Position numbers and translations under genes: made by a program. From Panorpa germanica (taxonomy: Eukaryota; Arthropoda; Insecta; Mecoptera; Panorpidae), in assembly GCA_963678705.1 (NCBI GenBank), contig OY783203.1, positions 23,542,535 through 23,606,534 on the forward strand: 64,000 nt of DNA, written 5' to 3'. Below, in pieces: positions 61,901 to 64,000 of the stretch; within the stretch, counting starts at the first letter, position 1; every line of letters starts with the position of its first letter. The notes beneath the pieces are model-generated. The model had not been told where the DNA came from, ran no database searches, and was given only the letters and a program-made list of their open reading frames with translations.

Positions 61901-62573
61901 AATATCGTGAGTTATTAAAAAATAATTGAACATTTGAGATCCTGGTAGCCAACTAAATCAATATATTGCACAGTTTTATAGAAATTAAGACATGGCTCAC
62001 AAGCCCATTACACAAATAATTTTATGTTTTAAAATATGGTGAAGAAGATTCAAAATTATTTCAAATTTTTCATATTTCTTGTAATATATCGGGCGAATAA
62101 AAGGAATTATTAAACGAATTATTATTATAATAAATTTAATTACCAGCAGATTTTTTATGTAAATATTTATACAGTACACTCACGATAGGCACGAGTCAAG
62201 GACTGTTACATGGATCAAAAATTATTATTTTCCGTTTGTCGATGTGAATTTAAGTCGTAAACAATTTGTCTGTGCATGTGATGATAAGAAGTTAATCTGT
62301 AAACTGCAATTTTTTAAGGTCATCTGTATGATTATTTTCAAAACTGAGAAATATTGATATTGCAAGTGGAAAAAACTAACACTATAGGGACTATGCGTCA
62401 TGACTTTAAAGACAACTGTTGGTACAAATTGTTAATTAAAATTATCATTAATTAACACAAGAACTTAAAGGATAATATTAATAAATTGTAATCGAGGTAA
62501 CTCGGAGAGCTAGAGGAGCCTATATCCATTACATTGTACAGTTTGTAATTTTAACTATTAATTTCTTCTGTTC
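61901..62573. other. AT-rich noncoding stretch
   Basis: Nothing recognised. Confidence 0.35.
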
Positions 62574-64000
62574 CAGCGCCGGATTAGCCACGTAGCGGAT
62601 GTAGCTTATACTACGGACTCCGCGTTTCTGGAGTCCCGCACATAGAATATTATTTTTCAGATCTTCGAATTTCAATAATATTTTTAAAAGTGTTCACACA
62701 TATTGTTGAACTGTGGTATCTATACTGTAAAACATTAGTGTTAGTGCCATTTATATTCATAATTCAAATTCAAAATGTCATTTTTCACATATACACATAA
62801 ACCACCAAAAAAAAAAACTCATGTGAGAGATTGGTTGTGTTATTCAGAAACTTCAGAAAGGACAACTTTTCTGTTTAGTTTCCAAAGTTACTGATTCAGA
62901 CTGTTCGTTACGGATTTCGAAAGAACGATTTGACTACTAGAAAAACGCAAATAATTTATTTAAAAGACAAGACAAAGAAAAGACAGAAAATAAATTTGCT
63001 GTTAGTTTGAAAAAAAGATGCACGTGTCGATTGTCAATTTACAAAACAAATTGAGGCCGAACAAAAACATTGGCGGACACTTTTAAAAATTATTTCAGCG
63101 AATTGTTTCAGTGATTCCATTTTTGGCAGAACGAGGTAGTGATGAAACTATAAGTTCTCTAAATAATGGAAATTAATTAGGTTTGTTAGAATCAATAGTA
63201 AAATTTGACATTTTTCTGAATCAGCATATAAATACTTATGCAAATAAAGAGAAAGGACATAAATCCTACTTATCAAAAACAACATGCGATGAATTTATTC
63301 ATCTAAATGCGTCCAAATGCGAAATGTAAGTACTATTCAATATCACTCGGCGCTACTCCAGACATTTCGCATGTACCAACTTACTCTTATAGGCGCTATG
63401 TCTTACCATCTGGACCAGTGGACAGATTTGTAAAGTACTTGGGTATAGAAGGTCATAACTCGCCCAAAGTTTACTTGGTCTTTTAAGGAAAAATGGCATT
63501 GATATCAAGGACTGTCGTAGTCAAAGTTATGACTATAGCAGTAGTATGAGTGGAAAAAGGAGATAATTAAATACGCACAAAACATTTACATTGAGATTAG
63601 TTGCTAAGTGTGCCGCAGAATGTTTTACTGAAGCTTCCAATTTATTTAGATTTTGTTGCAAGTCTCTATACATTCTTTTCTGCTTCAAACACGTGAATGG
63701 CATCTCAAGCAACATTAATCAAAAGGTAGAATGTCGTAATCAGGTGTACGGTCTAGTTTCAAAGATGAGTAAGCTGGAAACGGAAATAATGATCATTTTA
63801 TGGAACGCTTTCAAGCGTCTAGCGCTTCATTACAGTCACCTGATCAAGACCTTACACGGGTACGTTAAAGCAATGCGAGCTGCATTTTTAGATTTTGAAA
63901 CCAAAGCCAAAATCCTGACAGATTGTTAAGAATATCAGCAACAATCTCCAAGACGACATAAGTCGTGTTTCTCAAATATAGAAATAGTTTTACGAATTTA
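62574..64000 (+). pseudogene. ZMYM1-like hAT transposon, left part, decayed
   Basis: CAGCGCCGGATTAGCC at 62574 resembles a hAT terminus. Peptides in successive frames: VRDWLCYSETSERTTFLFSF (about 62823), RIVSVIPFLAERGSDETISS (63100), a LLESIVKFDIFLNQHI stretch (63185), YRRYVLPSG-like and VDRFVKYLGIEGHN (63390-63455), RKNGIDIKDCRSQSYD (63480), and 63591-63929 with KCAAECFTEASNLFRF, KMSKLETEIMIILWNAF and FLDFETKAKILTDC. This is the order of ZMYM1/hAT transposases found across animals. Stops and frameshifts throughout. The element runs past the window edge, so the right terminus and 8-bp duplication are not visible. Confidence 0.8.

Overview
The window is about 64 kb of AT-rich nuclear DNA, almost certainly from an insect. 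The evidence is a multi-exon gene with a ZAD domain (an arthropod zinc-finger module), a Fez/earmuff-type zinc-finger gene, ordinary GT-AG introns with two GC-AG exceptions, many (TA)n microsatellites, and a mixed load of LINE, SINE, hAT, Harbinger, mariner, Tigger and Helitron-like remains. I cannot fix the order. The commonest LINE type resembles one I associate with Hymenoptera, but that is weak evidence.

Three host genes are supported, all on the + strand. (1) A Fez-family (earmuff) transcription factor, 21610-22671, has six C2H2 fingers and an eh1 repressor motif. (2) IMP dehydrogenase, 34582-37649, has ten exons and 520 residues and is intact. (3) A ZAD C2H2 protein, 43530-47212, has eleven exons and 840 residues, with a 3'-exon duplication just downstream. 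All splice junctions of genes 2 and 3 were placed so that the reading phase closes at every exon.

Layout: 1-10.2 kb holds Tigger, ZMYM-type hAT, mariner, LINE and Helitron-like fragments in AT-rich DNA. 10.2-13.9 kb is a broken Jockey-clade LINE. 14-18.3 kb is microsatellites, a LINE 3' fragment and small repeats. 18.4-19.4 kb is a dead Tc1/mariner-type transposase. 19.8-20.1 kb is a SINE with a perfect 16-bp target duplication. 21.6-22.7 kb is the Fez gene. 23.2-25.3 kb has a 260-bp tandem duplication and a complete hAT element with an 8-bp target duplication. 27.45-30.73 kb is an unusual element with terminal inverted repeats of about 330 bp, carrying decayed coding sequence of an uncharacterised repeat-associated protein family, with a Harbinger element inserted in its left arm. 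31-33.8 kb is Helitron-like copies and a Harbinger MITE. 34.6-47.2 kb contains IMPDH and the ZAD gene, separated by LINE and Helitron-like remains. 48-64 kb is nearly all transposable-element debris: a mariner fragment, a Harbinger MITE, LINEs on both strands, a Jockey gag, an RTE insertion with a 14-bp target duplication, a MITE with 29-bp inverted ends, and a ZMYM-type hAT running off the edge.

The host genes have unrelated roles: GTP synthesis, neural fate and transcriptional regulation. The most novel observation is the long-inverted-repeat element at 27.45-30.73 kb. Its intact right arm also preserves the empty site of the nested Harbinger insertion.
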